From positions 372,001 to 436,000 of the forward strand of contig NZ_JASZYE010000003.1 of the NCBI RefSeq assembly GCF_030317145.1: DNA of 64,000 bases, given 5' to 3'. How positions within the stretch are numbered: the first letter of the stretch is position 1; each line of letters begins with the position of its first letter. Position numbers and translations under genes: made by a program. This stretch comes from Variovorax flavidus. GTDB lineage: Bacteria; Pseudomonadota; Gammaproteobacteria; Burkholderiales; Burkholderiaceae_C. Under the pieces are notes generated by a model. The model was not told the origin of the DNA. It saw only the letters and a list, made by a program, of their open reading frames with translations, and searched no databases. Of this stretch, positions 17,138 to 28,470 are shown piece by piece.

Positions 17138-17224
17138 TCATGGGGGTGGACCAGTCCTTCGCCATCGCTCGTTGAAGTGACGGGGTGGACCGGCTCGCGC
17201 CAGCCAAAGAGGAAAAGCATTCAT
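17138..17224 (-). CDS. possible small ORF between ftsA and ftsZ (28 codons)
   Basis: A 28-codon ORF starting at ATG 17224 with a strong GGGAGG Shine-Dalgarno sequence about seven bases upstream, ending 68 bases before ftsZ. The product is Arg/Pro/Trp-rich (MNAFPLWLARAGPP...) and resembles nothing I know. A GGTCCACCCC direct repeat occurs twice in it. It could be a translated leader that affects ftsZ expression, or chance. Confidence 0.2.
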   Translation of the reverse strand: MNAFPLWLARAGPPRHFNERWRRTGPPP

Positions 17225-17243
17225 CGCGTCGCCTCCCTGGTCA

Positions 17244-18473
17244 TCAGAAATTCCCCACGATGAAGTCCTTGAAGCGGCCGAACGCGGTCTTGACCGAACC
17301 GTTCTTCTGAGCGACCTTGAAGCCGCGCAGTCGGGCGTAACGTGCTTCCTCGAGCAGGCCCATGACGGTGGCTGCACGCGGCTGCGCCACCATGTCCGAC
17401 AGCGCGCTCGAATACTTCGGAATCCCGCGACGCACGGGCTTCAGGAAAATGTCTTCGCCGAGCTCGACCATGCCGGGCATCACCGCGCTGCCACCGGTGA
17501 GCACGACGCCCGAAGAGAGCACCTCCTCGTAGCCCGACTCCCGGATCACCTGCTGCACGAGCGAGAAGATCTCCTCGATGCGCGGCTCGATCACGCCGGC
17601 CAGCGCCTGCTTGCTCAGCATGCGCGGGCCGCGGTCACCGAGGCCGGGCACTTCGACCTGCGTGTCCGGATCGGCCAGCAATTGCTTCGCATAGCCGTTC
17701 TCGACCTTGATGTCCTCGGCGTCCTTGGTCGGCGTGCGCAGCGCCATGGCGATGTCGCTGGTGATCAGATCGCCGGCGATCGGAATCACGGCCGTGTGGC
17801 GGATGGCGCCGTTGGTGAAAATCGCGACGTCCGTCGTGCCGGCGCCGATGTCGACCAGCACCACGCCGAGTTCGCGCTCGTCCTCGGTCAGCACCGCCTG
17901 GCTCGACGCCAGCGGATTCAGCATGAGCTGGTCGACCTCCAGCCCGCAGCGGCGCACGCACTTGATGATGTTCTCGGCCGCGCTCTGCGCGCCGGTGACG
18001 ATGTGCACCTTGGCTTCCAGGCGCATGCCGCTCATCCCGATCGGCTCCTTCACGTCCTGGCCGTCGATCACGAATTCCTGCGGCTCGACCAGCAGCAGGC
18101 GCTGATCGCTGGAGATGTTGATCGCGCGCGCCGTCTCCACCACGCGGGCGACATCGGCCGGCGTGACTTCCCGGTCCTTCACCGCGACCATGCCGCTTGA
18201 ATTGATGCCGCGGATGTGGCTGCCCGTGATGCCGGTGTAGACGCGGCTGATCTTGCAGTCGGCCATCAGCTCGGCCTCCTTGAGCGCCTGCTGGATGCTC
18301 TGCACCGTGGCGTCGATGTTCACCACCACGCCGCGCTTGAGCCCGTTGCTCGGGGCGATGCCGAGACCGGCCAGCTTGAGCTCGCCGTTGGACTGCACCT
18401 CGGCTACCACCGCCATCACCTTGGCGGTGCCGATGTCGAGGCCGACAACGAGGTCTTTGTACTCTTTGGACAT
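17244..18473 (-). CDS. ftsA: cell division protein FtsA
   Basis: Actin-like ATPase that tethers FtsZ to the membrane. 409 residues: N-terminal DLVVGLDIGTAKVMAVVAEV (phosphate 1), SHIRGINSSGMVAV in the 1C domain, VLVDIGAGTTDVAIFTNGAI (phosphate 2), and VLTGGSAVMPGMVELGE (adenosine motif). The C-terminal FGRFKDFIVGNF looks like the amphipathic membrane-targeting helix. The ATG at 18473 has AGAGGAAG upstream. It follows ftsQ by 17 bases. Confidence 0.96.
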   Translation of the reverse strand: MSKEYKDLVVGLDIGTAKVMAVVAEVQSNGELKLAGLGIAPSNGLKRGVVVNIDATVQSIQQALKEAELMADCKISRVYTGITGSHIRGINSSGMVAVKDREVTPADVARVVETARAINISSDQRLLLVEPQEFVIDGQDVKEPIGMSGMRLEAKVHIVTGAQSAAENIIKCVRRCGLEVDQLMLNPLASSQAVLTEDERELGVVLVDIGAGTTDVAIFTNGAIRHTAVIPIAGDLITSDIAMALRTPTKDAEDIKVENGYAKQLLADPDTQVEVPGLGDRGPRMLSKQALAGVIEPRIEEIFSLVQQVIRESGYEEVLSSGVVLTGGSAVMPGMVELGEDIFLKPVRRGIPKYSSALSDMVAQPRAATVMGLLEEARYARLRGFKVAQKNGSVKTAFGRFKDFIVGNF

Positions 18474-18490
18474 GAATCTTCCTCTAATCG

Positions 18491-19273
18491 CTATTTCTTC
18501 TTGGGGTCGGCAACGACCGTGGTGACGCCGCGCAGCCGCAGCGCATAACCCTCGTTGTGCCGCAAGTCGGCACCCTCGACCGCTGCGACCGTGCGTCCGT
18601 ACTGGCTCGCCACCGGGGTCACGGTCTTCAGAAAACGCTGCGTGCGGGCAGCGACCTCGTCGCCCTGCCCGCGTCCCAATTCGATGACGGCGCCCGAATC
18701 GAGCACCGCCCGCCAGCTGCCGCGGCTCGACAGGCTCAACTCTTCGATCGACAGGTCGTAGGGCTGGAACAGCGGCGCCAGCACCCTGTACATCCCCAGC
18801 ACCTGCCCCGCCTGTTCGGCCGGCCCGTCGAGGCGCGGCAGGCGGTCGTCCACCTCCGCCACATTGGCCTCGAAGACTTCGCCGAAGCCGTTGATGAGCT
18901 TCGAGCCCGCTTCGTCGCCCCAGTGCGCAACCGGCACATGCTCGGTCAGCGTGGCGCGCAGCTTGTTCGGGAACTCGCGGCGCACGACCGCCTTGCGCAC
19001 CCAGGGCACCGACTCGAAGGCAGTGCGTGCACGCGCTAGGTCGACCGTGAAGAAATTGCCCGCCAGCTGCGGCGCGACGTTGGCACGCAACGTGACCACG
19101 TTGTTGTGCGTGACCTCGCCGTCGACCTTGATGCCGGCGAGCGGAAAGAACGGTTGGCGCAGCACCCACCATGCGCCCGCCGCCAGCAGCGTGCACGCGA
19201 ACAGCGCGAACACCAGCGTCGCGGTCACGTTCATCAGCTTGACGTCGAAGGGCACGGGGATGCTGTCGCTCAC
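18491..19273 (-). CDS. ftsQ: cell division protein FtsQ
   Basis: Bitopic division protein that links early and late divisome components. 260 residues: a short cytoplasmic start ([14 protein letters not shown]), one membrane helix (about 15-36), a POTRA domain starting [21 protein letters not shown], and the FtsQ domain with [24 protein letters not shown]. The start is GTG at 19273, overlapping the ddl stop by four bases; the frame further upstream belongs to the ddl reading region. Confidence 0.93.
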   Translation of the reverse strand: MSDSIPVPFDVKLMNVTATLVFALFACTLLAAGAWWVLRQPFFPLAGIKVDGEVTHNNVVTLRANVAPQLAGNFFTVDLARARTAFESVPWVRKAVVRREFPNKLRATLTEHVPVAHWGDEAGSKLINGFGEVFEANVAEVDDRLPRLDGPAEQAGQVLGMYRVLAPLFQPYDLSIEELSLSSRGSWRAVLDSGAVIELGRGQGDEVAARTQRFLKTVTPVASQYGRTVAAVEGADLRHNEGYALRLRGVTTVVADPKKK

Positions 19274-20253
19274 GGGCTGGCCTCTTTCGGTTCCGAGCCG
19301 GAGTCCAGCGTCGCGGTGGCGAGCACGCGCAGGCACAGCTCCTCGTAGCCGATGCCAGCGGCGCGCGCCGACATGGGCACCAGCGAGTGCGAGGTCATGC
19401 CCGGGGAGGTGTTCATCTCCAGCAGGAAAGGCTTGCGGTCGCTGGCGCGGATCATCAGGTCGGCGCGGCCCCAGCCGCGGCAGCCGAGCTGGTGGTAGGC
19501 GGCCAGCGAGATGCGGCGGATCTCATGCTCCTCGTCGGCCGGGAGACCGCTCGGGCAGTGGTACTTGACATCGTCGGTGAAGTACTTGTTCTGGTAGTCG
19601 TACGCGCCTTCGGGTGCGGCGATGCGCACCACCGGCAGCGCGACGGCGTCCAGGCCGCTGCCCAGCACCGCGCAGGTGACTTCCTCGCCCTCGATGAACT
19701 CCTCGCAGAGCACATCGGCGTCGTAGCGGACGGCCAGCGAGACGGCGTCCTGCATCTGGGAGTAGCCGACCACCTTGGTCACGCCGATGGACGAGCCCTC
19801 GCGCGGCGGCTTCACGATCAGCGGCAGGCCCAGCACGTCGGGGACGGCGTTGATGTGCTCGCGGCTTTGCTGGTCGAAGGCCAGTCGCACGTAGCGCGGC
19901 GTCGGCAGGCCGTCGGCGTGCCAGATGCGCTTGGTCATGACCTTGTCCATTGCCACGCTCGACGCCATCACGCCGGAGCCGGTGTACGGAATGCCGAGCA
20001 GTTCGAGCGCACCCTGCACCGTGCCATCTTCGCCATGGCGGCCGTGCAGCACGACGAAGCAGCGTGCGAAGCCCTCGCGCTTGAGATCGCTCAGCTCGCG
20101 CTCCGCCGGGTCGAAGGCATGCGCATCGACGCCGCGCGAGCGCAGCGCCTCGAGCACGCCCGTGCCGGACATGATGGATATCTCGCGCTCGGCCGAGCTG
20201 CCGCCAAACAGGACGGCGACCTTGCCGAAGCCCTTGGGATCCACGAGGCTCAC
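19270..20253 (-). CDS. ddl: D-alanine--D-alanine ligase
   Basis: ATP-grasp enzyme that makes the D-Ala-D-Ala terminus of the muramyl pentapeptide. 327 residues. It starts with GTG (20253), overlapping the murC stop. Motifs: [72 protein letters not shown], and [25 protein letters not shown]. Synteny with murC and ftsQ makes it the DdlB-type copy. Confidence 0.95.
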   Translation of the reverse strand: MSLVDPKGFGKVAVLFGGSSAEREISIMSGTGVLEALRSRGVDAHAFDPAERELSDLKREGFARCFVVLHGRHGEDGTVQGALELLGIPYTGSGVMASSVAMDKVMTKRIWHADGLPTPRYVRLAFDQQSREHINAVPDVLGLPLIVKPPREGSSIGVTKVVGYSQMQDAVSLAVRYDADVLCEEFIEGEEVTCAVLGSGLDAVALPVVRIAAPEGAYDYQNKYFTDDVKYHCPSGLPADEEHEIRRISLAAYHQLGCRGWGRADLMIRASDRKPFLLEMNTSPGMTSHSLVPMSARAAGIGYEELCLRVLATATLDSGSEPKEASP

Positions 20254-21695
20254 AGCGCCCTCCCTTCGCGCGTCAGGCGCTCTGATTTCGGGGGCACCTC
20301 GCCACCCAGTTCAACCACTTTCGCGGGCACGGCGCCGATCGAGCCCGCGCCCATGCAGATCACGACATCGCCGGCGCGCGCGTTGTCCAGGATCGCCCGC
20401 GGCATTGCGGCGACCTCGTCGACGAACACGGGCTCGACCTTGCCCGCCACCCGCAGCGCGCGCGCCAGCGAGCGGCCGTCCGCCGCCACGATGGGCGCTT
20501 CGCCGGCCGCGTAGACCTCGCCCAGCAGCACTGCATCGGCCTGCCCGATGACCTTCACGAAGTCCTCGAAGCAATCCCGCGTGCGCGTGAAGCGGTGCGG
20601 CTGGAAGGCCAGCATCAGGCGCCGGCCCGGGAAAGCCCCGCGCGCGGCGGCGATGGTGGCCGCCATCTCGACCGGGTGATGGCCGTAGTCGTCGATCAGC
20701 GTGAAGCTGCCCGCGTCGTGCGACGGGACCTCGCCATAGCGCTGGAAGCGCCGGCCCACGCCCTTGAAGTCGGCGAGGCCGCGCTGCACTGCTTCGTCGG
20801 GCACGCCAAGCTCGACCGCCACCGCAATCACCGACAGCGCATTGCGCACGTTGTGCTCGCCCGGCAGGTTCAGCACGATGTCCAGGTCCGGCAGCGTCAC
20901 GCCGTTGCGGCGCTGCGCGGTGAAGTGCATTTGCGAACCCACGGCGCGCACATTGACCGCACGCACCTGGGCGTCCTCGCCGAAGCCGTAGCTCGTCACG
21001 GGGCACGACACCTCCGTCACGATCTCGCGCACGGCGGGATCGTCGGTGCACAGGATCGCGACGCCGTAGAAGGGCATGCGATGCAGGAAATCGACGAAGG
21101 CCTTCTTGAGCTTCGCGAAATCGTGCCCGTAGGTCTCCATGTGGTCAGCGTCGATGTTCGTGACCACTGCCATCACAGGCAGCAGGTTCAGGAACGAGGC
21201 GTCCGACTCGTCGGCCTCGACCACGATGTAGTCGCCGCTGCCGAGCTGCGCATTGGCGCCCGCGCTGTTGAGGCGCCCGCCGATCACGAAGGTCGGATCG
21301 AGCCCGGCGGCCGCGAGCACGCTCGCGACCAGGCTCGTCGTCGTGGTCTTGCCGTGCGTGCCGGCAATCGCGATCCCCTGCTTGAGGCGCATCAGCTCCG
21401 CCAGCATCAATGCGCGCGGCACCACGGGGATGCGCTTCTCGCGCGCCGCGACCACTTCGGGGTTGTCGGACTGCACCGCGGTCGAGGTGACGACCGCGTC
21501 CGCGCCGGCGATGTTCGCCGCGTCGTGGCCCACGCAGGTCGTGATACCGAGACCGGCGAGGCGGCGCAGCGTTGCGCTGTCGGCAAGGTCCGAGCCCGAG
21601 ATCTTGTAGCCGAGGTTGAGCAGCACTTCGGCAATGCCGCTCATGCCCGAGCCGCCGACGCCGACGAAATGGATGTGACGGATCGCGTGCTTCAT
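20250..21695 (-). CDS. murC: UDP-N-acetylmuramate--L-alanine ligase
   Basis: Adds L-Ala to UDP-MurNAc. 481 residues with the Mur ligase pattern: [18 protein letters not shown], the P-loop [42 protein letters not shown], and the C-terminal [38 protein letters not shown]. The [11 protein letters not shown] motif distinguishes it from Mpl. ATG overlaps the murG stop and its own stop overlaps the ddl GTG, so translation through murG-murC-ddl-ftsQ is probably coupled. Confidence 0.96.
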   Translation of the reverse strand: MKHAIRHIHFVGVGGSGMSGIAEVLLNLGYKISGSDLADSATLRRLAGLGITTCVGHDAANIAGADAVVTSTAVQSDNPEVVAAREKRIPVVPRALMLAELMRLKQGIAIAGTHGKTTTTSLVASVLAAAGLDPTFVIGGRLNSAGANAQLGSGDYIVVEADESDASFLNLLPVMAVVTNIDADHMETYGHDFAKLKKAFVDFLHRMPFYGVAILCTDDPAVREIVTEVSCPVTSYGFGEDAQVRAVNVRAVGSQMHFTAQRRNGVTLPDLDIVLNLPGEHNVRNALSVIAVAVELGVPDEAVQRGLADFKGVGRRFQRYGEVPSHDAGSFTLIDDYGHHPVEMAATIAAARGAFPGRRLMLAFQPHRFTRTRDCFEDFVKVIGQADAVLLGEVYAAGEAPIVAADGRSLARALRVAGKVEPVFVDEVAAMPRAILDNARAGDVVICMGAGSIGAVPAKVVELGGEVPPKSERLTREGRAL

Positions 21696-22765
21696 GAGCG
21701 GCCTCCGTTGGCGAGTTCCTCGCAGGCGCGGACGACCAGGTCGACCGCTTCGGTTTTCTGCATCGTCTTGGCCTTCGAGGCCCGTTCCATGAGCGCAGGG
21801 CGCCCGGTTTTCTGTAGCAAGTCGGCCAACAATTCAGGTGTGAGTTCAGTCTGTTGAACGAGCCAGCCGCCGCCCGCGTCGACAAGGAAGCGGGCGTTGG
21901 TCGTCTGGTGATCGTCCACAGCGGAGGGGAAAGGCACGAACAGCGCTGCTGCGCCGACGGCCGCGATTTCGGTGACGGTGCTCGCGCCGGCGCGAGCGAC
22001 GATCAGGTCGGCTTCGGCGTATGCGCGGGCGGTGTCTTCAATGAAAGGCGTCAGTTCGCCTTCGACGCCTGCGGCCTCGTAGTTGGCCCGGAGTTCGTCG
22101 ATCTGCTTGGCGCCGCTCTGGTGCGTGACACGGGGGCGTTGTGCCGGCGCGATCAGGGCCAGCGCCTTCGGCACCACGGCATTGAGCGCCTTCGCACCGA
22201 GGCTGCCGCCCACCACGAGCAATTGCAGCGGGCCGGTGCGATTCGCAAAGCGTGTCGCCGGATCGGGCTGCGAAGTGAACGCGGCGCGCAACGGATTGCC
22301 GACCCACTGCCCTTTCTTGAGCACGTTGGGGAATGCGGTGAAGACCCGGTCGGCCACACCCGCGAGCACCTTGTTGACGAGGCCCGCCACCGAGTTCTGC
22401 TCGTGCAGCACCAGCGGCTTGCCGAGCAGCACGCTCATCATGCCGCCCGGAAAGGTGATGTAGCCCCCGAGCCCGACGACGACGTCGGGCCGCACGCGGC
22501 GCACGACGCCGATGCTCTGCCAGAAGGCGCGCAGCAGGCGCATGGGCAGCAGCGCCAGCGTGACCGGCCCCTTGCCGCGCACGCCGCCGAACTGCACCGG
22601 CTCGAAGGCGAAGCCGCGCGGCGGCACGAGCTGCTGCTCCATGCTGCCGGGCGCGCCGAGCCAGTGCACGCGCCAGCCGCGCTCGCGCAGGGCCTCGGCC
22701 ACGGCGAGGCCCGGGAAGATATGCCCCCCGGTGCCGCCGGCCATGACGAGTGCGGTCCGGGTCAT
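21692..22765 (-). CDS. murG: UDP-GlcNAc:undecaprenyl-PP-MurNAc-pentapeptide GlcNAc transferase
   Basis: Peripheral membrane GT28 glycosyltransferase that converts lipid I to lipid II. 357 residues: [24 protein letters not shown] (G loop 1), [11 protein letters not shown] (G loop 2), [25 protein letters not shown] (G loop 3), and the UDP-GlcNAc site [38 protein letters not shown] overlaps join it to ftsW upstream and murC downstream. Confidence 0.96.
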   Translation of the reverse strand: MTRTALVMAGGTGGHIFPGLAVAEALRERGWRVHWLGAPGSMEQQLVPPRGFAFEPVQFGGVRGKGPVTLALLPMRLLRAFWQSIGVVRRVRPDVVVGLGGYITFPGGMMSVLLGKPLVLHEQNSVAGLVNKVLAGVADRVFTAFPNVLKKGQWVGNPLRAAFTSQPDPATRFANRTGPLQLLVVGGSLGAKALNAVVPKALALIAPAQRPRVTHQSGAKQIDELRANYEAAGVEGELTPFIEDTARAYAEADLIVARAGASTVTEIAAVGAAALFVPFPSAVDDHQTTNARFLVDAGGGWLVQQTELTPELLADLLQKTGRPALMERASKAKTMQKTEAVDLVVRACEELANGGRS

Positions 22766-24054
22766 ACGCGGCCTCCGCGCATGAGAACCCGGTTCTCGTA
22801 GTCGATGCGCAGCACCACGGCCAACGCGATCACGTTCATCAGGATGGCGGAGCCGCCGAAGCTCATCAGCGGCAGCGTCAGGCCCTTGGTCGGCAACGCG
22901 CCCAGGTTCACGCCCATGTTGATGAAAGTCTGGAAGCCGATCCAGATGCCGACGCCCTGCGCGACCAGGCCGGAGAACACGCGGTCGAGCGCGATCGCCT
23001 GGCGGCCGATGTGCATGACGCGCCGCGTGAGCCAAAGGAACAGGCCGATGGCGAGCAGCACGCCGATCAGGCCGAATTCCTCGCCGATCACGGCGAGCAG
23101 GAAGTCGGTGTGCGCTTCGGGCAGCCAGTGCAGCTTTTCGACGCTGCCGCCGAGGCCGACGCCGAAGATCTCCCCACGTCCGATGGCGATCAGCGAATGC
23201 GAGAGCTGGTAGCCCTTGCCGAGCGCGTGCTCCTCGCTCCAGGGGTCGAGGTACGCAAAGATCCGCTCGCGTCGCCATGGGCTCGTCGCCACGATGGTGC
23301 CGAAGGCAACGACCACCAGCGTGGCGATCACGAAGAACATGCGGGCGTTGACGCCGCCCAGGAAGAGGATGCCCATCGCGATGACCGCGATCACCATGAA
23401 GGCACCCATGTCGGGCTCGGCCATCACCAGCATGCCGACCACCACGACCGCGACGCCCATCGGCAGCACGGCGCGGAAGAAGCGCTCCTTGATCTCCATC
23501 TTGCGCACCATGTAGCTGGCGGCATAGAAGATCATCGCGAGCTTGGCCAGCTCGGAGGGCTGGAAGCGCATGAAGCCCAGCGGCAGCCAGCGGCGAGCGC
23601 CGTTGACGTTGATGCCGATGTGCGGAATGAGCACCGCCACCAGCAGCAGCAGCGAAGCCACGAAGAGCCAGGGTGCGATGCGCTCCCAGGTTTTCATCGG
23701 GACCTGGAAGGTCAGCAGGCCCGCCACGAAGGCGATCACAAGCGAAGCCGCGTGCCGTGTGAGGAAGAAGGTCGGGCTGTAGCCGGCGCGCGCGAAGCGC
23801 GGGTTGTCGGGCAGCGCGATGGATGCGGAATACACCATCACCAGCCCCCACGCCAGCAGCGCCACCGTGACCCAGACCAGCGCCTGGTCGAAGCCGAGCA
23901 CGCGCACGGGCGCCGCCTTGGTCTGCGTCATGCCTGCGTTGCCGAGGCGCACCGGCAGGTGCATGGGCAGTGCGTCGATGCCGCTCTTGGCGCGGCTGAA
24001 CCAGCCGCTGAAGCGGCCGGACTTGTTCGGGGTTGCGGCTGCAGACGCGGTCAT
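22762..24054 (-). CDS. ftsW: divisome SEDS glycosyltransferase FtsW
   Basis: Polytopic membrane peptidoglycan polymerase of the divisome, partner of FtsI. 430 residues with ten hydrophobic segments. Family motifs include [85 protein letters not shown] and [21 protein letters not shown]. The ~45-residue cytoplasmic N-terminus is somewhat long. ATGA overlaps at both ends. Confidence 0.95.
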   Translation of the reverse strand: MTASAAATPNKSGRFSGWFSRAKSGIDALPMHLPVRLGNAGMTQTKAAPVRVLGFDQALVWVTVALLAWGLVMVYSASIALPDNPRFARAGYSPTFFLTRHAASLVIAFVAGLLTFQVPMKTWERIAPWLFVASLLLLVAVLIPHIGINVNGARRWLPLGFMRFQPSELAKLAMIFYAASYMVRKMEIKERFFRAVLPMGVAVVVVGMLVMAEPDMGAFMVIAVIAMGILFLGGVNARMFFVIATLVVVAFGTIVATSPWRRERIFAYLDPWSEEHALGKGYQLSHSLIAIGRGEIFGVGLGGSVEKLHWLPEAHTDFLLAVIGEEFGLIGVLLAIGLFLWLTRRVMHIGRQAIALDRVFSGLVAQGVGIWIGFQTFINMGVNLGALPTKGLTLPLMSFGGSAILMNVIALAVVLRIDYENRVLMRGGRV

Positions 24055-25820
24055 GCGGCCTCCCCCATGTCGTCGCCGCGCGGCGCATCGACGAGCGCGT
24101 CGACGGCCTCGCAGAAGACTGCGGCGCGATGGGCGTAGTCCTTGAACATGTCGAAGCTCGCGCAGGCCGGCGACAGCAGCACGGCGTCGCCGGGATGCGC
24201 GCGGCCGGCGGCCATGGTCACGGCTTCGGGCAAGGACGCAGCGGACTGCATCGAGATGCCGGTAGACGCGAGCGCGGCCTCGATCAGCGGCGCATCGCGA
24301 CCGATGAGCACGACGGCGCGGGCGTACTGGCGAACCGGCGCAGCCAACGGCGCGAAGTCCTGGCCCTTGCCCTCGCCGCCCAGGATCACGACGACCCTGC
24401 GTTCCTCGCCAAGACCGATCAGCGCCGCGACCGTCGCGCCGACGTTGGTGCCCTTGCTGTCGTCGAAGTACTCGACTTCCTCCACGATCGCCACCGGCTC
24501 GACGCGGTGCGGCTCGCCGCGGTACTCACGCAGCCCATAGAGCATCGGTGCCAGTTGGCATCCCGCCGCGGCGGCGAGCGCCAGCGCCGCCAGCGCATTG
24601 AGCGCGTTGTGCCGGCCGCGGATGCGCAAGGCATCGGCGGGCATCAGGCGCTGGAAGAAGATCTCTTCCTCTTCGACGGCCGCGCCGCGCTTGCGCTTCT
24701 GCGTCTCGTCGGCTTCCAGCGCGCGGACGAGCCAGGCCATGCCGTTGAGGCGTTCGATGCCGTAGTCGCCGGGGCGCTTCGGCATGTCCGCGCCGAAGGT
24801 GATGACGGTACGTGCCACCTGGCCCTTGGGCAGCTTGACCGACGCGGGCCGCATGGCCATGACCGCTTCGTCGTCGCGATTGAGCACCATCGTGCCCTTC
24901 TTGCCGAAGACGCGGGCCTTGGCCGCCGCATAGGCAGCCATGTCGCCGTGCCAGTCGAGGTGGTCCTGCGACAGGTTCAGCACCGTGGCCGCCGTGGGCT
25001 CGAAGCCTTCGACGCGGTCGAGCTGGAAGCTGGACAACTCCAGCACCCAGACGTCCGGCAGTGTCTCGGCGTCCATGCGGGCCGACAGCGTGTCGAGCAA
25101 GGTCGGGCCGATGTTGCCGGCGACCGCAACCGTCTTGCCGGCGCGCTCCACCAACTGGCCCGTGAGCGAGGTGACCGTGGTCTTGCCATTGGTGCCGGTG
25201 ATCGCCAGGACCGCCGGGGTGTAGCCCTTGGGCTCCGGCGGTGGGACGACGACTTCGGGGACCGGGGCGAAGGAGTCGTCGTCATCGTCAGGGGGTGTGA
25301 CGGGCTCGAAGGCTTCGGGAGTCTCGTCGGCAACCTCGACAGAGGTAGCCGATGATTCCGTCGGCAATGCCTCGGCCGGTTCCGGCGCCGGTGGCTCCGC
25401 AGCTGCCTCGACCGCATTCGCGGCGTCGACGGGTTCGACGGGTTCGGCGATCTCAGCCGTCTCCGCGACCTCGACGATGCTCAAGTCCGCCAGCGCGCGT
25501 GCAAACAGATCCAGTTCGCCACCCACCGGCAGGCCCACCGCCTTGGCCGCATCGACCACCGCAGCCGTCGATTCCGGAGACAGGCCCGGCGAGCGGTACA
25601 CGGCACGGATCGGCGTACCTTCCACCAGCGCCGCCGAGAACGGTCCACCGACGAACACTGCGTCGGGCAACTCGTCGCGCAGCGTCGCCAATTGAGGCGG
25701 CGCTTCGCGCGTGTCGGCCACCGTGACCTTCGCGCCATGGCGCGCGCACCAGCGCGCCATCGCCAGCCCGGACGCACCGAGGCCCAGGATGAGAACGTGG
25801 AGGTCTTTGAGATGCCGCAT
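24051..25820 (-). CDS. murD: UDP-N-acetylmuramoyl-L-alanine--D-glutamate ligase with long acidic insertion
   Basis: Adds D-Glu to UDP-MurNAc-L-Ala. The N-terminal domain ([35 protein letters not shown]) and the ATP domain ([22 protein letters not shown]-loop at 209-215, then [15 protein letters not shown]) are normal, as is the C-terminal [20 protein letters not shown]. At 589 residues it is well over 100 longer than most MurD proteins. The excess is mainly a Glu/Pro/Ala/Val-rich stretch at about 116-198 with a D5 run, joining domain 1 to the P-loop; a smaller charged insert ([13 protein letters not shown]) lies near 397-410. The reading frame is intact, so this is an insertion and not a fusion artefact. 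Confidence 0.94.
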   Translation of the reverse strand: MRHLKDLHVLILGLGASGLAMARWCARHGAKVTVADTREAPPQLATLRDELPDAVFVGGPFSAALVEGTPIRAVYRSPGLSPESTAAVVDAAKAVGLPVGGELDLFARALADLSIVEVAETAEIAEPVEPVDAANAVEAAAEPPAPEPAEALPTESSATSVEVADETPEAFEPVTPPDDDDDSFAPVPEVVVPPPEPKGYTPAVLAITGTNGKTTVTSLTGQLVERAGKTVAVAGNIGPTLLDTLSARMDAETLPDVWVLELSSFQLDRVEGFEPTAATVLNLSQDHLDWHGDMAAYAAAKARVFGKKGTMVLNRDDEAVMAMRPASVKLPKGQVARTVITFGADMPKRPGDYGIERLNGMAWLVRALEADETQKRKRGAAVEEEEIFFQRLMPADALRIRGRHNALNALAALALAAAAGCQLAPMLYGLREYRGEPHRVEPVAIVEEVEYFDDSKGTNVGATVAALIGLGEERRVVVILGGEGKGQDFAPLAAPVRQYARAVVLIGRDAPLIEAALASTGISMQSAASLPEAVTMAAGRAHPGDAVLLSPACASFDMFKDYAHRAAVFCEAVDALVDAPRGDDMGEAA

Positions 25821-25824
25821 CGTC

Positions 25825-27003
25825 TTAACGCAGCTTCAAGGTGGAAAGGCCCACGAGGCACAGCAGCATCGTGATGATCCAGAAGCGCACGACGACCTGC
25901 GTCTCGCGCCAGCCGCTCTTCTCGAAGTGGTGGTGCAGCGGTGCCATCTTGAGCACGCGCCGCCCTTCGCCGAAGCGCTTCTTGGTGTATTTGAAGTAGG
26001 TGACCTGTGCCATCACCGAGATCGCCTCGACCACGAAGATGCCGCCCATCACGAAGAACACGATCTCCTGCCGCACGATGACAGCGATGGTGCCGAGTGC
26101 GCCGCCGAGCGCGAGCGCGCCCACGTCGCCCATGAACACCTGGGCCGGATGCGTGTTGAACCACAGGAACGCGAGGCCCGCGCCGGCCATGGCCGAGCAG
26201 AACACCAGCAGTTCGCCCGAACCCGGAATGTGGGGGAAGAGCAGGTAGCGCGAATACACCGCGCTGCCCGTGACGTACGCGAACACGCCGAGGGCGGAGC
26301 CGACCATCACGACCGGCATGATCGCCAGGCCGTCCAGCCCGTCGGTAAGGTTCACCGCATTGCTCGCGCCGACGATCACCAGGTAGGTCAGGATCACGAA
26401 GCCGATGCCGCCGAGCGGGTAGCTCACTTCCTTGAAGAAAGGCACCAGCAGGTTGATCTTGGGCGGGAAGTCCAGGTCGAAGCCCGAGCGCATCCAGGTG
26501 AAGAAGAGTTCGAGCACGCGCCAGTTGGAGCTCTCGGAAATGCTGAAGAGCAGGTAGAAGCCCGCCACCAGGCCCACCACCGACTGCCAGAAATACTTCT
26601 CGCGCGAGCGCATGCCTTCGGGGTCCTTGCGGACCACCTTGCGCCAGTCATCGACCCAGCCGATCGCGCCGAAGCCCAGCGTGACCCACAGCACGATCCA
26701 CACGAAGCGGTTCGACAGGTCGAACCACAGCAGCGTCGAGAAGGCGATCGAGAACAGCACGAGCACGCCGCCCATGGTGGGCGTGCCGCTCTTGGTCAGG
26801 TGGGTCTCCATGCCGTAGCTGCGCACCTGCTGGCCGATCTTGAGCGCGGTGAGGCGGCGGATCACATAGGGCCCGGCCGCCAGACCGAGCAGCAGCGCGG
26901 TCAGCGACGCCATCAGCGCGCGGAAGGTGAGGTATTGAAAGACGCGCAGGAAACCGAACTCCGGCGAGACCGTCTGCAGCCATTGGGCGAGGGTCATCAG
27001 CAT
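25825..27003 (-). CDS. mraY: phospho-N-acetylmuramoyl-pentapeptide transferase
   Basis: Polytopic membrane enzyme that forms lipid I from UDP-MurNAc-pentapeptide and undecaprenyl phosphate. 392 residues. Motifs: [37 protein letters not shown] with the catalytic Asp pair, [40 protein letters not shown] and [14 protein letters not shown]. An internal ATG two codons in is an alternative start. It follows murF by 18 bases and precedes murD by four. Confidence 0.96.
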   Translation of the reverse strand: MLMTLAQWLQTVSPEFGFLRVFQYLTFRALMASLTALLLGLAAGPYVIRRLTALKIGQQVRSYGMETHLTKSGTPTMGGVLVLFSIAFSTLLWFDLSNRFVWIVLWVTLGFGAIGWVDDWRKVVRKDPEGMRSREKYFWQSVVGLVAGFYLLFSISESSNWRVLELFFTWMRSGFDLDFPPKINLLVPFFKEVSYPLGGIGFVILTYLVIVGASNAVNLTDGLDGLAIMPVVMVGSALGVFAYVTGSAVYSRYLLFPHIPGSGELLVFCSAMAGAGLAFLWFNTHPAQVFMGDVGALALGGALGTIAVIVRQEIVFFVMGGIFVVEAISVMAQVTYFKYTKKRFGEGRRVLKMAPLHHHFEKSGWRETQVVVRFWIITMLLCLVGLSTLKLR

Positions 27004-27021
27004 GATGTGAATGGGCGCGGC

Positions 27022-28470
27022 TCATGCGGCATGACCGGCCCCCTTGTCTTGTTGTTGTGATGCAGCGGCAACGGCCTGGACCACACGCTCCATCTGCATG
27101 AAGCGCGATCCCTTGACCAGCACGCTCGCGGTGCCCGGCAATTGCGCGAGCACGGCCGCATTGAGGGCATCGATCTCGTCGAAGTGGCGGGCATCGGCGT
27201 TGATCGCGCCTGCGAAGGCAGCAATGCTGTGCACCGATTCCTTGCCGAGCGCGAAGACGGTCTCGATGCCGCGCTCGCGCGCCCAGGCGCCGACCTCGGC
27301 ATGGAACTGCGGCCCCTGGTCGCCGACCTCGCCCATGTCGCCGAGCACCAGCACGCGCGGGCCGGGCAGGCTGGCGAGCACGTCGATGGCGGCGCGCATG
27401 GAATCCGGGTTCGCGTTGTAGGTGTCGTCGACCAGCGTGATCGTGCGACCGCCGGCAAAGCGGAGCTCGCTGGCCTTCGAGCGCCCCTTGACCGGCTCGA
27501 ACGCGGCCAGCCCCTCGGCGATCTTGTCGAGCGATACGCCGCTCGCCAGCGAACAGGCGATCGCCGCCAGCGCATTGACCACGTTGTGGCGGCCGGCGAT
27601 GCGCAGCGTGCTGCGCACCTCGCCCAGGGGCGTGCGCGCCTCGAACTGCCACGCGCCGTGCTGCCAGTCCGCCGTCACCAGCGCGATATCGGCATCGGGG
27701 TCGTCGCCGAAGGTCAGGCAGCGGCGGGTCGCGCCTTCGTGCGCGATCTCGTTCCACAGCGGCGTGAATTCGTCGCCGTAGGGGAACACGGCCGTCGCAT
27801 CGGTCGGCAGCGCGGAGAAGACGGAGGCGTTCTCGCGCGCCACGGCCTCGACCGTGGCCATGAATTCCTGGTGCTCGCGCTGCGCGTTGTTGACCAGCGC
27901 GATGGTGGGCCGCGCGATCGCCGCCAGCCGGGCGATTTCGCCCGGGTGGTTCATGCCCAGCTCGACCACGGAACGCTGGTGCCGTGCACGCAGGCGCAGC
28001 AAGGTCAGCGGCACGCCGATCTCATTGTTGAAGTTGCCGGCCGTCGCGAGCGCACCCTCGCCGCAGGCCGTGCGCAAGATCGACGCGATCATCTGCGTCA
28101 CGGTCGTCTTGCCGTTGCTGCCGGTGACGGCGATCAAGGGCAGTTCGAACTGGGAGCGCCAGCCGGAAGCCAGCGCGCCGAGCGCGACCAGGGTGTCCGG
28201 CACTTCGAGCCCGGCGAGGCCGGCGGCTTCGAGTCCGCGATGGGCGATAGCCGCCACCGCGCCGCGCGAGCGCGCATCGGCCAGGAAGTCGTTCGCGTCG
28301 AAACGCTCGCCCTTGAGCGCGACGAAAAGATCGCCTGACGCGAGGGTGCGCGTGTCGGTGTGCACACGGAAGATCGGCGTCGCGGCGTCACCGACGAGGC
28401 GCGCGCCGGGGATCCACGCCTGGGCCTGGCCGAGCGTCATCATGGGCACGGATGCGATGGCATCGGTCAT
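27022..28470 (-). CDS. murF: UDP-N-acetylmuramoyl-tripeptide--D-alanyl-D-alanine ligase
   Basis: Adds D-Ala-D-Ala to complete the UDP-MurNAc pentapeptide. 482 residues: DTRTLASGDLFVALKGERFDANDFL, P-loop VTGSNGKTTVTQMIASIL, VELGMNHPGEIARLAAIARPTIALVNNAQREH, and C-terminal VDDTYNANPDSMRAAIDVLASLPG with LGDMGEVG. The ATG at 28470 overlaps the murE stop; the frame continuing upstream is a murE shadow. Confidence 0.96.
   Translation of the reverse strand: MTDAIASVPMMTLGQAQAWIPGARLVGDAATPIFRVHTDTRTLASGDLFVALKGERFDANDFLADARSRGAVAAIAHRGLEAAGLAGLEVPDTLVALGALASGWRSQFELPLIAVTGSNGKTTVTQMIASILRTACGEGALATAGNFNNEIGVPLTLLRLRARHQRSVVELGMNHPGEIARLAAIARPTIALVNNAQREHQEFMATVEAVARENASVFSALPTDATAVFPYGDEFTPLWNEIAHEGATRRCLTFGDDPDADIALVTADWQHGAWQFEARTPLGEVRSTLRIAGRHNVVNALAAIACSLASGVSLDKIAEGLAAFEPVKGRSKASELRFAGGRTITLVDDTYNANPDSMRAAIDVLASLPGPRVLVLGDMGEVGDQGPQFHAEVGAWARERGIETVFALGKESVHSIAAFAGAINADARHFDEIDALNAAVLAQLPGTASVLVKGSRFMQMERVVQAVAAASQQQDKGAGHAA

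Noticed and set aside
22750..24138. 462-codon plus-strand frame with many His/Asp/Glu runs opposite ftsW
   Set aside because: The His-rich appearance is the reverse complement of membrane-protein codons; ftsW on the other strand is unambiguous.
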